Source of the DNA: VRUE01 sp963702575
GTDB lineage: Bacteria > Actinomycetota > Thermoleophilia > Solirubrobacterales > 70-9
Assembly (NCBI GenBank): GCA_963702575.1
Contig: CAVPCU010000003.1
Location: 62,001-126,000 of the forward strand
Reading direction: 5' to 3'
Length of the DNA stretch: 64,000 nucleotides
Below, one piece after another: positions 63,988-64,000 of this stretch. The notes below the pieces were generated by a model that was given only the letters and a program-made list of their open reading frames with translations, had not been told where the DNA came from and searched no databases. The translations under genes and the position numbers were made by a program. The stretch's first letter is position 1, and each line of letters starts with the position of its first letter.

Positions 63988-64000
63988 TCGCCAGCTACCG

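Overview
The window reads as a chromosomal piece of a GC-rich actinobacterium, most likely class Thermoleophilia (Solirubrobacterales or a close relative). The basis is the dense GC-rich coding, frequent GTG and TTG starts, the backbone order glmU-prs-...-rplY-pth-...-mfd-foldase-eno-ftsB, an ECF sigma factor with a zinc-finger, membrane and proline-rich tail, and many short intergenic gaps. The placement comes from gene content and recognised families, not from a database search.

Left part (1-17 kb): a truncated trehalose-synthase-like glycosyltransferase; a PIN-domain toxin-antitoxin pair; a divergent lysine deacetylase / acyl-CoA synthetase-acetyltransferase pair (a likely reversible protein-acetylation module); a P-type cation ATPase with one frameshift, followed by a membrane protein and undecaprenyl-diphosphatase; an ABC exporter; a class A penicillin-binding protein; an alpha/beta hydrolase; and a glyoxalase. 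The 3' end of the glyoxalase gene is repeated on the far side of an inserted DUF4143 ATPase gene. A VapBC pair with a clear operator follows.

Middle (17-29.7 kb): a redox and envelope region with a remnant of cutA, a multicopper oxidase, a cupredoxin, an ABC-2 exporter, a DUF2804 protein, a 5'-3' exonuclease, a flavin monooxygenase and an NAD-dependent epimerase. The oxidase, exonuclease, monooxygenase and epimerase carry about 16 single-base indels, almost all insertions, although their restored reading frames are otherwise intact. Next come two secreted low-complexity proteins, one built from three copies of a Gly/Asp/Asn-rich unit with Cys motifs, separated by a small inverted-repeat element.

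Islet (29.7-33.8 kb): a cluster of toxin-antitoxin and related genes (Phd/PIN pair, AbiEi with a decayed AbiEii, an AAA ATPase, a GNAT protein, hicB-like and other remnants) ending a few bases from an initiator tRNA gene.

Right part (33.8-64 kb): mostly core genes. These are ppx with two compensating indels, a possible structured RNA, a ThDP-dependent enzyme, tRNA-Leu, the membrane-tailed sigma factor, an R2lox-like oxidase, a metallo-hydrolase, a rhomboid-like protein lacking catalytic residues, class I aldolase, a thermonuclease, a GT-C-like membrane protein, ftsB, enolase, a foldase, mfd, an acyltransferase, an epimerase, enoyl-CoA hydratase, pth, rplY, an ABC1 kinase, a GDPD-like protein, prs and glmU. 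Two unrelated genes here (at 36.3 and 45.1 kb) carry copies of the same palindromic repeat inserted in frame, each encoding YGHSSDGTS.
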